NCBI GenBank assembly: GCA_945877315.1
Contig: CAMCRP010000025.1
Location: forward strand, 1-45,316
DNA: 45,316 bases
Origin: an uncultured Ruminococcus sp.
GTDB taxonomy: Bacteria; Bacillota; Clostridia; Oscillospirales; Ruminococcaceae
Reading direction: 5' to 3'
Shown: positions 30,696 through 39,979 of the stretch, piece by piece
How the letters are laid out: every line of letters starts with the position of its first letter
Numbering within the stretch: the first letter of the stretch is position 1
Program-made: the position numbers and the translations under genes
Notes under the pieces: generated by a model
What the model was told of the DNA's origin: nothing
The model's database searches: none
Seen by the model: the letters and a program-made list of their open reading frames with translations, nothing else

Positions 30696-32015
30696 TTATT
30701 CACCTTCTTTTTTCTTTTTTCCAAATGTAATTTCCTTAAACAGGAAGCCGAATTTGCCGTCTTTCAAGCTCTTTTTGCCGCTGTTTTCTTCTGCGGTATT
30801 TTCGGGAATTTCTTCGGAGATCTCTGCGGAGGAAATGCCGCCCGACGCTTCCGTGTCCTCCCCGTCATTTTCATCGCCGCTGTCGGGAACCACCATAACA
30901 TCTCCCTCTTCCATAGACGGTATCTCTGTGTCCTCTATTTCCTCGATAACATTTTCTTCGGAAACTTCATCAGCTTCTTCAACCGCTTCGACAGCCTCTT
31001 CTTCCTGTTCGGGCTGACTAGCTTCGGAGTTTTCTTCGGGAACAGCTTCTTCATTTGAATCTTCCTCGCTGTCGTCAAGTCTGTGATAATTGTAATCGAA
31101 ATCCGTTTCCTCGTCAAAGAGAGCGTCCACAAAGGCTTCTGCGGAAAATTCCTGCAAATCGTCCAGCTTTTCGCCCACACCCACAAGCTTTACGGGAATG
31201 CCCAGCTCCTTGTGAATGGAAACGATAATGCCGCCCTTTGCCGTGCCGTCCAACTTTGTCAGAACGATACCCGTAATGTCTGCAACTTCGCTGAAAAGCT
31301 TTGCCTGATTAACTGCGTTCTGTCCCGTTGTGGCGTCCAAAACAAGCAGCGTTTCCAGAGAACAGCCCTCCGCCTGCTGATGAATGATACGGCTTATCTT
31401 GCGAAGCTCCTCCATCAGATTTTTCTTGTTGTGCAAACGTCCCGCCGTGTCGCAGATAAGCACGTCCATATCTCTCGCCTTAACAGCTGAAAGCGCATCA
31501 AACACAACAGAAGCGGGATCGGAACCCTCGTCATGCTTAACGATATCAACGCCCGCACGCTGAGTCCAGACCTCCAGCTGCTCAACAGCCGCCGCTCTGA
31601 ACGTGTCCGCAGCCGCCACAAGCACCTTTTTGCCCTGACCTTTCAGATTTGCCGACAGCTTACCGATAGTGGTGGTCTTTCCCGCACCGTTTACGCCGAT
31701 AACGAGGATAACCGACGGCTTTGTGGAAAGGTCAAGCTTCTTGTCCTCCCCCAGCATTTCCACAAGAATGGATTTGAGAGCCTTCTTTATCTCGTCGGGA
31801 GATGTAAGCCCCTGCTCCTTCACAAGCTTTCTCAGCTCATCGCAGACAGCCATGGAGGTTTCCGCACCAAGGTCGGACATTATCAGCGTTTCCTCCAGCT
31901 CCTCGAAAAAATCCTCGTCTATCTTGGTGAAGGAATTGAGCACACGCTCAATATTTCCCATAAGGCTGTCTTTGGTTTTTTTCAGACCCGCCTTAATTTT
32001 TTCAAAAAATCCCAT
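30696..32015 (-). CDS. ftsY: Signal recognition particle receptor FtsY with acidic C-terminal extension
   Basis: 439 residues from the ATG at 32015 (GGGG seven bases upstream; a longer frame from 32051 would overlap smc). Residues 1-300 form the complete NG domain: helical N part, G1 GVNGAGKTTTIGKL, RAAAVEQL, DTAGRLHNK, TKLDGTAKGG and GVGEKLDDLQEF. Residues 301-439 form a very acidic Glu-rich tail ending in a basic KKKKEGE segment. Acidic domains are usual in FtsY but sit at the N-terminus. The protein docks SRP-ribosome complexes at the membrane. 22 bases after smc. Confidence 0.97.
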   Translation of the reverse strand: MGFFEKIKAGLKKTKDSLMGNIERVLNSFTKIDEDFFEELEETLIMSDLGAETSMAVCDELRKLVKEQGLTSPDEIKKALKSILVEMLGEDKKLDLSTKPSVILVIGVNGAGKTTTIGKLSANLKGQGKKVLVAAADTFRAAAVEQLEVWTQRAGVDIVKHDEGSDPASVVFDALSAVKARDMDVLICDTAGRLHNKKNLMEELRKISRIIHQQAEGCSLETLLVLDATTGQNAVNQAKLFSEVADITGIVLTKLDGTAKGGIIVSIHKELGIPVKLVGVGEKLDDLQEFSAEAFVDALFDEETDFDYNYHRLDDSEEDSNEEAVPEENSEASQPEQEEEAVEAVEEADEVSEENVIEEIEDTEIPSMEEGDVMVVPDSGDENDGEDTEASGGISSAEISEEIPENTAEENSGKKSLKDGKFGFLFKEITFGKKKKEGE

Positions 32016-32037
32016 AGTTCTATCCCCTTTCAGGCGA

Positions 32038-35000
32038 TTATTCTGCTTCAATGTCCGCAGGAGGCTGCTCCATTCTCAGAAGCCTTGAAATGCCCTTTTC
32101 CTGCATAGTCACGCCGTAAAGAATGTCAGCTTCTTCCATAGTTCCCCGACGGTGAGTGACTACGATAAACTGTGTCGTATCATAGAAATTTTTCAGATAC
32201 TGTGCATATTTTGAAACGTTCACATCATCAAGTGCTGCTTCGATCTCGTCAAGAATACAGAATGGCGCAGGCTTTATCCTAAGTATTGCAAAGTAAATTG
32301 CAATAGCCACAAACGCCTGCTCACCGCCCGAAAGCAGCGACAGATTCTTGATGACCTTTCCCGGCGGCGCAACATTTATCTCAATGCCCGATTCCAGAAC
32401 GTCCTCGGGGTCGGTAAGGGTAAGCTCAGCCCGTCCCCCGCCGAAAAGCTCAACGAAAATCTGCTTGAAGTTAGTGTTTATGGCTTCAAAGCTTTCGGAG
32501 AACTGCTTTTTCATATTCTCCGTCAGCTCCTCGATAAGCCGCTCGATCTCCTTCTTGGAAACCTCCACGTCCTTTATCTGACCCGACATAAACTCGTATC
32601 TTTCGGAAACCTCTTTGTACTCCTCAATAGCCGCAACGTTTACGTGTCCCAGAGAGCGAATCTTTTGCTTTATCTCGTTAAGGTCACGCTGCGCAATAAG
32701 CATATCCTCAATAGGCTCGGCAATTTCAGCCGCCTCCGACCGTGATATATTATACTGCTCAAGCATTTCGGATATGATGCCGTCCTCGGTTTTCCGAACG
32801 GAAGCGCACCGCTCCTCAAGCCTTGTTATTTCTGTGGCGTAGTTTTCTTTTGTGTCGTTAAGCTCGGAGGTCTTAATGCGGTTTTCGTTAGTTTTACGTT
32901 CAAATTCCGAATGTTTGTCCCGCAGCTCCGAGATCTGCTCGTTTATCTTAGCAGCATTATCTCCCGCCGCTGCAAGAGCCTGTTTGCGTTCCTCGATAAG
33001 TGCCCGCTTTTCCTCGATGATCTTCTCCTGCATTTTGATACGCAAAAGCTGATTTGCGGAATCATCGTTTATTTTTTCCGCATTCCTTTTGATCTGCTCA
33101 ATGGCATCGTGAGCCGCCTGTTCGTCCTTTTCAAGGGCAATTTTGGACAGCTTCATATCGGAAATAAGGTTCGACAGCCTGTCCCTCTCGGCAGCAAATT
33201 CGTCGTTCTTTTCCCGTCCCTCGGACATTTCCGATTCCTTTTCGGATATCTCGGAAGTTATCCTTTCAAGCTCCTCGCCGTCGTTTTTCAGAGCCGTTTC
33301 CTGTTCGGACAACTTTTCCTTCAAAAGCCTTGACTGCTCGGCAGCAAATTCCGAAGCATTTCTTGTCTGCTCGGAAACTCCGTCAATTCGGCGAATTTCC
33401 GCTTCAAACCGAACCTTGTCATTGGCGATGACCTGAAGCTGTTCTCTGGCGTCCTCAGTGTCGATCTTCAGCTTGTCCGTTTCCGAACGAAGCTTGTCAG
33501 CCTGTGTCTGAGCCGTCCGCTGCTTTTCGGCAAGCTTTTCGGCTTCGGCAGTCAGCGTTTCTATCTCATTCTTTCGGGACAGCATACCGTTTGAACGGTT
33601 TGACGAACCGCCCGTAAAGGAACCGCCCGCATTTATGACCTGTCCGTCAAGAGTAACTATCTTGAATTTGTAACCGTATTTTTTCGCAATAAGCGTCGCA
33701 AGGTCAATATCCTCCGCAATAACAATTCTTCCCAGCAGAGAAGCAAATATTCCCTTGTATTCGTCGTCATATTCCGCAAGCTCAGAGGCAATTGCAATAA
33801 ATCCGTCACAATTCTCCAGCCCGTTTTCCCGCAGAGCATTTCCCCTTACGGAAGTAATGGGCAGAAATGTTGCACGTCCCGCCTTAGACTCCTGCAAGAA
33901 TCTGATACACCGCTTTGCCGTTTCCTCATTGTCAACGATAATGTTCTGCATAGCACCGCCCAGAGCCGTTTCAATAGCAAGGCTGTACTCGGGAGATGTG
34001 CTGATAAGCTGTGCCACCGAACCCCGAATTCCGCCGATACGACCGCTCTGACCCGCCTTAATTATCGTCTTAACGCTGTGTGCAAAGCCCTCCATACTGT
34101 TTTCCAGATCGGAGAGAAGAGTTATCCTCTGCTGCTTTTCACGAATAGCAAAGCTTATGTCGGACAGTTCCTTTTCAGCAGCCGACAGCTTTTCCGCCTT
34201 GCCCTTGTAAAGCCGTTCCAGACCGTTTAAGCGGTTGCTCTGCTCGTCCGCACGCTCCTCCAGAAGCTTGATGCCCTCGGTTATCTCCGCACGCTCCTTG
34301 ACCAGATTTTCCGCCGCAATACGCTGCGTTTCCTCATTTTCCGCCGCACGTACAATGCTTGCCTTTATATCATCAAGTGAAGTTTCGCCCGCAGCCAGAG
34401 AAACCTTTAACTCCGACTGACGTATGTACAGCTTGTTAAGCTCTGCACCCGCCGCTTCAAAGTCCTTTGAAAAGCTTTCATGTTCACCGATAAGCTTTTT
34501 GAAATTTTCCTCGGCTTTCTCGGCACCCTTTGTGCACTCTTCAATCTTTCGCTTTATCTCGTCAATTTCAGCAAGCTTTTCCGTCATCAAACGCTCATTT
34601 TCACGGTTGACATTTTCGGAATTTTTGCGTATCTCCTCTATTTCCTCAATAGCCGCCTTGCAGTGGGTAATGTCATTTTCAAAAACCGCAATGTCCGAAT
34701 GAAGCTGCTGATTTTCCTGTTCCGCTTCAAGAAGTCTGCTGCGAAGCTGTTCTATCTTAGAGGTTGCGTCCTGCATTCCTCTGAAAAATTCGGCGGATTC
34801 CGTTTCTGTTCGGTTAAGCTCTGCGGTGGTGTTTTCGTGACCCGCCTTGCTGATAAGCAGCTTTTCGTTAAGTTCATCGAGAGTTTCCTTTAACTCGTCC
34901 AGACGCTTCATCCAAACGGAAATTTCCAGCGACTTTTTATCCTCAGAAAGGGCGATGAACTTCTGAGCCTTTTCCGACTGAATTCGCAGCGGCTCAACAC

Positions 35001-35601
35001 GTCCCTCCAGCTCGGAGAGAATATCCCGCAGCCTTACAAGATTTTCCTCAGCCGCCGCCAGACGTCTTTCCGCTTCTGCACGGCGGTAGCGGAACTTTGA
35101 AATTCCCGCCGCTTCCTCGAATATTTCACGGCGTTCTGCGGACTTTGCGGAAACTATCTCCGCAACACGTCCCTGACCGATGATAGAATAACCGTCACGA
35201 CCCAGACCGGTGTCCATAAACAGCTCCAGAATGTCCTTCAAGCGCACCTGCCTGCCGTTGATAAGATATTCACTTTCACCGCTTCTGTAAAGCTTTCGGG
35301 TAACGGAAACCTCGGGTTCATCTATGGAAAGCAAGCCCTTGTCATTGACAATATTCAGCGTGACCGCAGCAAAGCCTACCGCCTTTCTGTACTGCGTTCC
35401 CGCAAAGATAACGTCCTCCATTTTTGCCCCTCGGAGGGTCTTTGAGGACTGCTCCCCCAGCACCCAGCGGACAGCGTCACCGATGTTTGATTTACCGCTC
35501 CCGTTAGGTCCTACAACGGCAGTCATACCCTTGCCGAATTCCAGCTTAATTTTATCGGGAAATGATTTGAAGCCTTGCAGCTCAAGTGATTTTAAATACA
35601 T
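32038..35601 (-). CDS. smc: Chromosome segregation protein SMC
   Basis: 1187 residues, full length. N-terminal Walker A GPNGSGKSNIGDAV; QIIGQGRV-type loop (YSIIGQGRVAEI); two long coiled coils; the hinge around residues 510-630 (GRIGGIRGSVAQLI, ETALGGAMQNIIV); C-terminal signature LSLLSGGEQAFVAIAI and Walker B PFCILDEIEAALDD. It condenses and separates chromosomes with ScpA/ScpB, which are not in the window. Its start lies inside the end of the radical SAM gene (20-base overlap), so translation is coupled. Confidence 0.98.
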   Translation of the reverse strand: MYLKSLELQGFKSFPDKIKLEFGKGMTAVVGPNGSGKSNIGDAVRWVLGEQSSKTLRGAKMEDVIFAGTQYRKAVGFAAVTLNIVNDKGLLSIDEPEVSVTRKLYRSGESEYLINGRQVRLKDILELFMDTGLGRDGYSIIGQGRVAEIVSAKSAERREIFEEAAGISKFRYRRAEAERRLAAAEENLVRLRDILSELEGRVEPLRIQSEKAQKFIALSEDKKSLEISVWMKRLDELKETLDELNEKLLISKAGHENTTAELNRTETESAEFFRGMQDATSKIEQLRSRLLEAEQENQQLHSDIAVFENDITHCKAAIEEIEEIRKNSENVNRENERLMTEKLAEIDEIKRKIEECTKGAEKAEENFKKLIGEHESFSKDFEAAGAELNKLYIRQSELKVSLAAGETSLDDIKASIVRAAENEETQRIAAENLVKERAEITEGIKLLEERADEQSNRLNGLERLYKGKAEKLSAAEKELSDISFAIREKQQRITLLSDLENSMEGFAHSVKTIIKAGQSGRIGGIRGSVAQLISTSPEYSLAIETALGGAMQNIIVDNEETAKRCIRFLQESKAGRATFLPITSVRGNALRENGLENCDGFIAIASELAEYDDEYKGIFASLLGRIVIAEDIDLATLIAKKYGYKFKIVTLDGQVINAGGSFTGGSSNRSNGMLSRKNEIETLTAEAEKLAEKQRTAQTQADKLRSETDKLKIDTEDAREQLQVIANDKVRFEAEIRRIDGVSEQTRNASEFAAEQSRLLKEKLSEQETALKNDGEELERITSEISEKESEMSEGREKNDEFAAERDRLSNLISDMKLSKIALEKDEQAAHDAIEQIKRNAEKINDDSANQLLRIKMQEKIIEEKRALIEERKQALAAAGDNAAKINEQISELRDKHSEFERKTNENRIKTSELNDTKENYATEITRLEERCASVRKTEDGIISEMLEQYNISRSEAAEIAEPIEDMLIAQRDLNEIKQKIRSLGHVNVAAIEEYKEVSERYEFMSGQIKDVEVSKKEIERLIEELTENMKKQFSESFEAINTNFKQIFVELFGGGRAELTLTDPEDVLESGIEINVAPPGKVIKNLSLLSGGEQAFVAIAIYFAILRIKPAPFCILDEIEAALDDVNVSKYAQYLKNFYDTTQFIVVTHRRGTMEEADILYGVTMQEKGISRLLRMEQPPADIEAE

Positions 35602-36622
35602 TTTGCACTTCCTTGTTTATGGAAATTTCATCGTCTTTAAGATTATTATCTATGGAAATTTTAACGGGTATACCCTTCTCTTCAAAGTATATCCGATTGG
35701 ATTTTTTGTGTCCGTAAACAGCACCTATGAGCTTGCTGTTTGCGCTTATTTCAATAGGAGAACTGTCCGCTTTTTTGGACATATAGTATTTCAGAATAAC
35801 ATTCTTTACAATGTCCGAACGAACAATTTCCCCAAATGCAGGGTGATAAAATCCCGCCACGGCACTGTCCTCAACACCGTCCTCGGCGTGAAGTCCCATT
35901 CGTATGACCCGAATGCCAACGCTTGCAAATCCGCAGTAGATAACACCGCAGATATTTACCGCTTTTTCAAAGGGATAGAGCTCATAATCACCGCTTTTGT
36001 AAAGGTTTGCAAGCTTTGTCCCCTCCAAAACCGAAACGGGATATATCCTCGCCGTGTCGGGACGAAGCTTGATTATCTCGGTCATTGTGTGATACTCATC
36101 GGTTTCCGTGCTGCCGTAAAGCCCCACCATCATCTGCAAGCCAAGCTCAAAGCCAAACTCCTTTATCAGCGCAGACCCACGGCGAACGTCCTCGGCAGTA
36201 TGTCCCCGCTCGTTCATTTCAAGCGCCTTGTCGGACATAGACTGCGCACCCAGCTCAATTGCGGTAACACCGAAGCTTTTGGCTTCTTCAAGCACTTCCC
36301 CGTCAATGCAGTCGGGACGTGTGGAGAAACGTATCCCCTTAAAACAGCCGCCCCCCGCCTTTGTAAACGGAAAAGCCGCCGAAAGAAGTTCCCGCCTGTA
36401 TTCACGGTCAATTGCCGTAAAGCTGCCGCCAAAGAACGCTATCTCGGTATTTTCCCGCCGCTCACTGTCGGTAATGCGCTCTGCCTGTTCCGAAAGCAAG
36501 CGTGTCACGTCCTCACCGTGAGGTATCTCCGTTTTCCCGCTTATTATCCGCTGATTGCAGAAGGAACAAGCGTGAGGACAGCCCAAATGGGGCACGAAAA
36601 TCGAGATGTTACTGTGTGTCAT
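35582..36622 (-). CDS. Elp3-like radical SAM protein
   Basis: 346 residues. The cluster motif is GCPHACSFCNQ (CxxxCxxC, residues ~14-22), followed by EIAFFGGSFTAI, RFSTRPDCID, VTAIELGAQSMSD and LGLQMMVGLYG, all of which match the radical SAM part of Elp3. The acetyltransferase domain of true Elp3 is absent; the last ~100 residues are less conserved. Firmicutes carry this short form between rnc and smc; a tRNA-modification role is only inferred. Its ATG overlaps the end of rnc by 14 bases. Confidence 0.9.
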   Translation of the reverse strand: MTHSNISIFVPHLGCPHACSFCNQRIISGKTEIPHGEDVTRLLSEQAERITDSERRENTEIAFFGGSFTAIDREYRRELLSAAFPFTKAGGGCFKGIRFSTRPDCIDGEVLEEAKSFGVTAIELGAQSMSDKALEMNERGHTAEDVRRGSALIKEFGFELGLQMMVGLYGSTETDEYHTMTEIIKLRPDTARIYPVSVLEGTKLANLYKSGDYELYPFEKAVNICGVIYCGFASVGIRVIRMGLHAEDGVEDSAVAGFYHPAFGEIVRSDIVKNVILKYYMSKKADSSPIEISANSKLIGAVYGHKKSNRIYFEEKGIPVKISIDNNLKDDEISINKEVQNVFKIT

Positions 36623-37319
36623 AGCCCATAAGCTCCAGCGCTTCTTTAGCCGCCATCTGCTCCGCCTGCTTTTTGCTGTGACCTCTTCCCTCGCCGATAA
36701 CGTTGCTGTTCAGACAAACCTGAACCACAAACGCCTTGTCATGGTCGGGACCCGACTGCTCCTTCAGGACATATTCCACCTTTTCCTCGGGATTTTTCTG
36801 GATTATCTCCTGAAGAATTGTCTTGTAATCGTTAAGAGTGCTGCCCTTCTTGCTGTCGATATCCTCGGGCATAAAGCTGAGAACATATGGCTTTGCGGCT
36901 TCCATTCCGCCGTCCAGATATACGGCTGCAATGACTGCTTCAAAAGCGTCCGAAACGATAGAAGGACGCTCCCTTCCGCCCGAATTTTCCTCGCCCCGTC
37001 CCAGCATAATAAAGCTGCCCAGGTCTATCTTTTTGGAGAATTCAAACAACGCCTTTTCGCACACTAAGGACGCTCTTATCTTAGTAAGCTCTCCCTCGGG
37101 AAGATGCTTGAAATGGTCAAACAGATAGCGTGAAACAATGATTGACAAAACGCTGTCCCCCAGAAATTCCAAACGCTCATTTGAATGACGCTGCCGCTTG
37201 TTTTCATTTGCAAAGGAGGAGTGAGAAAGTGCCTCAAAAAGCAGCTCCTTATTTTTGAATGTGTACCCGATCTTTTTCTCAAAGGCATCAAGATCGGTCT
37301 TGTTTTTTTCCGTCTGCAT
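36609..37319 (-). CDS. rnc: Ribonuclease III
   Basis: 236 residues. The signature NERLEFLGDSVLSIIV with catalytic Glu/Asp is present, together with SDAFEAVIAAVYLDGG, the second acidic cluster; residues ~160-233 are the double-stranded RNA-binding domain (NDYKTILQEIIQKN, GEGRGHSKKQAEQMAAKEAL). It processes rRNA and other double-stranded RNA. It starts 52 bases after plsX; acpP, which usually lies between the two, is absent. Confidence 0.97.
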   Translation of the reverse strand: MQTEKNKTDLDAFEKKIGYTFKNKELLFEALSHSSFANENKRQRHSNERLEFLGDSVLSIIVSRYLFDHFKHLPEGELTKIRASLVCEKALFEFSKKIDLGSFIMLGRGEENSGGRERPSIVSDAFEAVIAAVYLDGGMEAAKPYVLSFMPEDIDSKKGSTLNDYKTILQEIIQKNPEEKVEYVLKEQSGPDHDKAFVVQVCLNSNVIGEGRGHSKKQAEQMAAKEALELMGYDTQ

Positions 37320-37371
37320 TTTTCTAAGACCATATTCCGAAGGTACGGAATATTTGCTCCTTTCGCTGATT

Positions 37372-38382
37372 TTACTTTTCCGCCGCAGCTGTTTTTACTG
37401 CTTCAAGGGACTGTGAAATTTCGTCAATAACTTTGCCGTCAACGCAGTTTTTCGCCTGACGGATAGCATTGTAAAAAGCCTTTGCATTGGAGCTGCCGTG
37501 CGCCTTGATAACGGGTTTGGAAATTCCCATAAGCACCGCACCGCCAACCTCAGTGTAATCCAGCTTCTTCTTGAACGCCTTTACCTTGGGCATTATCATA
37601 AGAGCCGCCAGCTTTCCAGAAAGTCCGCTTGTGAGCATTCCCTTCAACTCTCCCGCAAAGAACGAGCCCATTCCCTCGTACAGCTTCAAGGCAATATTTC
37701 CCGTGAAACCGTCGGAAACAGCCACCTGACAAACGCCGAAGGGCAGCTCTCTCGCTTCAAGATTTCCGTAAAAATCAAGTGGAGCGTCCTTCAAAAGCTT
37801 GTATGCTTCAATGTCCATTTCTCTGCCCTTTGTGTCCTCCGCACCAACGTTCAGAAGTCCTACCTTAGGCGATTTCAGACCCATAACACGTTCCATATAG
37901 CAGGAGCCCATAATGCCGAACTGCAAAAGCATTTCGGGGCGGCAGTCAACGTTTGCACCGCCGTCCATAAGTATAACATGACCCTTAGCCGTGGGCAGAA
38001 TAGGCGCAAGAGCAGCCCTTTTTATGCCCTTCAAACGCTTTGCGATAAATGTTGCACCGACAACCAGCGCACCCGTGCTGCCTGCGGAAACAAAAGCGTC
38101 ACCCTTGCCCTCTGCAAGAGCCTTCAAGCCAACCGCCATGGAGCAGTCCGACTTGCCCTTGATAACTTCGGTAGGTTCCTCGTGAATGTCGATGACCGAT
38201 TCCGTGTGGATTATGGAAATGCGATCCAGGCTGATGCCGTTTTCCTCGGCAGTCTTTTTGATAATGCTTTCGTTTCCCGTCAGAGTAACGTCAACATCAA
38301 GCCTTGCAACGGCGTCCGCTGCACCCTTTATAACTTCAAGAGGAGCATTGTCCCCTCCGAATGCGTCAACGATTATATTCAT
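37372..38382 (-). CDS. plsX: Phosphate acyltransferase
   Basis: 336 residues. Typical PlsX features: IIVDAFGGDNAPLEVIKGA at the start, SAGSTGALVVGATFI, LMDGGANVDCRPEMLLQF, LNVGAEDTKG and VSDGFTGNIALKLYEGMG. It makes acyl phosphate from acyl-ACP for phospholipid synthesis. GAAAGGAA lies before the ATG. The neighbour upstream here is a YcxB-like gene rather than rpmF or fapR as in some Firmicutes. Confidence 0.97.
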   Translation of the reverse strand: MNIIVDAFGGDNAPLEVIKGAADAVARLDVDVTLTGNESIIKKTAEENGISLDRISIIHTESVIDIHEEPTEVIKGKSDCSMAVGLKALAEGKGDAFVSAGSTGALVVGATFIAKRLKGIKRAALAPILPTAKGHVILMDGGANVDCRPEMLLQFGIMGSCYMERVMGLKSPKVGLLNVGAEDTKGREMDIEAYKLLKDAPLDFYGNLEARELPFGVCQVAVSDGFTGNIALKLYEGMGSFFAGELKGMLTSGLSGKLAALMIMPKVKAFKKKLDYTEVGGAVLMGISKPVIKAHGSSNAKAFYNAIRQAKNCVDGKVIDEISQSLEAVKTAAAEK

Positions 38383-38427
38383 AGCTTTAATTCCTTTCTT
38401 TAGTTTTGCCGACTGTCACCACACATC

Positions 38428-38982
38428 TTATTTTGGTGTGACAACAGATTTTATAAACTGAATTTCTTCTTCGGTAAGCCCTTCCTTGACAATAACGCTT
38501 GCAACAGCCGAACGGTTTTTGACAGGTTCCAAACCGCCGTCCTCGGAGATCTTCTGAACACGTGTCATTTGCGGTGAAAAATACAGATAAAACGCCGTGT
38601 CAAATTCCACCATTTTGTCAATTGCATTGTATGGAACGGTAATAAATGTACTGCCCTTTTTTTCGTTGAAATATGTCCCGAAAAACTCGAACTCGTCAAG
38701 GATACCGTATTCACCGGGAGCGGCTTTTTCCGCAGATACTGTTGGCGTTACGCAGTAAAGATTGTAAAGCAGTCCGAAAAAGAACACCACACCTATCACC
38801 CAGACAAGTGATATGTATTTAATAAACGTCCGCATTACCGCCAGATAAATAAGCACAGCCACAATAATTATGATAATATTCCACACAGCCCTTGGAGTGA
38901 ACATCATGTCATATCGGTAAAACTTTCTAAGTTCAGTTTTTGTAAGCCTGACGGTAAACCGCCTTGACTCAGCATTTTCCAT
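38428..38982 (-). CDS. YcxB-like membrane protein
   Basis: About 184 residues from the ATG at 38982, which has GGAGG nine bases upstream inside the end of the previous gene; the two genes overlap by 14 bases. A pair of hydrophobic helices (about residues 36-80) is followed by a beta-rich domain with EFEFFGTYFNEKKGSTFITVPYN split as seen, and a C-terminal IQFIKSVV. This is the YcxB-type arrangement (two helices and a PH-like domain). Role unknown. Confidence 0.75.
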   Translation of the reverse strand: MENAESRRFTVRLTKTELRKFYRYDMMFTPRAVWNIIIIIVAVLIYLAVMRTFIKYISLVWVIGVVFFFGLLYNLYCVTPTVSAEKAAPGEYGILDEFEFFGTYFNEKKGSTFITVPYNAIDKMVEFDTAFYLYFSPQMTRVQKISEDGGLEPVKNRSAVASVIVKEGLTEEEIQFIKSVVTPK

Positions 38983-39970
38983 TTCGTCTTTCCTCCAAAA
39001 CAGCCGTAATATCATCGTTTCTCGGCAGGAAAAAGCTTCCGCCGTGACTGCTTTTTATCTCGAAAGCATTCTTGTGATATTTTATCTCGGTTATCTCATT
39101 GTAAAACACTCTGTCCGTCCTGTTTCCGCAGACAAACTCAAAGCAGCTGTCACGGAAAATTATCCTCGTTTTGTCGCTGTTTTTTGCGTAATGTCCCTCC
39201 AGCGTACAGCGGATAGTATTCAGATTTATGACAGTGGTAATGACTGTAAAAACAGCCGCAGCCGTCATAGGAAAAGGATAGCTGTGAAATGCCGTTGCGC
39301 CTATCCCCGCAATGATCGCATACATCATTGCCGCCTTTGAAACGGTTTCAAATGTAAAATATCTCGCCGCCGAAACGGTTTTTAAGTAGCCCTTATCGGG
39401 GATAAATGCCGTTTCCGAAATAACGCTTTCATCGTCAAAAGCAAACCTGTTACAACGCTGACCGCCGAATTTTTCATCGGAAAGCTTACCTTTTTTCAAA
39501 AGCTTATTTCCGAAATACAGGCGGATATTTTCACCCTCGGAAACGCTCAGATCTCGCTTCGGAAGAAGATACACCACGCTTTTTCCCGTAAATATCAAAA
39601 ACATATCCGCAGACTCTTCGCAGCTGAAAAGCTCATTTCTCGGAATAAAGTTCAAAGCATATTTCTCGGAAATACGCAGCCCGTCCTCCGAAAAACGGTA
39701 TTCACCATCTCCGTAATAGGTGGTCTTTTTTATCTTAAAATAGGAAGAAAGTATCACGCACCAGACGGAAACAACGTATATTGTCAGCAAAACGCCAAAA
39801 TTCAGCCGAACCGCACCCATTACAAACAAATAGCTTGGCATAAGCACAAAAAACAGCAGAAAAGCCGCCATCATAACCGCTGTCCCAACGTTTCTTTTGA
39901 AAAGCGAATAGAAAAACAGTCTTTTGCTGTCCTCGGTATTCAGCTTAATTTTCAGCGTGAAATCTTCCAT
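38969..39970 (-). CDS. Duplicated YcxB-like membrane protein
   Basis: 333 residues made of two similar halves: each has a helical hairpin in the membrane (about 28-78 and 210-255) followed by a PH-like domain with a start like EYRFSEDGLRISEKYALNFIPRNEL or TRIIFRDSCFEFVCGN, ending in YLLPKRDL or FFLPRND. It looks like an internal tandem duplication of the unit present once in the next gene. It begins nine bases after trmFO. Function unknown. Confidence 0.75.
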   Translation of the reverse strand: MEDFTLKIKLNTEDSKRLFFYSLFKRNVGTAVMMAAFLLFFVLMPSYLFVMGAVRLNFGVLLTIYVVSVWCVILSSYFKIKKTTYYGDGEYRFSEDGLRISEKYALNFIPRNELFSCEESADMFLIFTGKSVVYLLPKRDLSVSEGENIRLYFGNKLLKKGKLSDEKFGGQRCNRFAFDDESVISETAFIPDKGYLKTVSAARYFTFETVSKAAMMYAIIAGIGATAFHSYPFPMTAAAVFTVITTVINLNTIRCTLEGHYAKNSDKTRIIFRDSCFEFVCGNRTDRVFYNEITEIKYHKNAFEIKSSHGGSFFLPRNDDITAVLEERRNGKC

Positions 39971-39979
39971 AGTAGAACC

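Noticed and set aside
35324-36631. 435-codon plus-strand frame opposite the radical SAM gene
   Set aside because: The opposite strand encodes a protein with an intact radical SAM cluster motif; this frame is a shadow.
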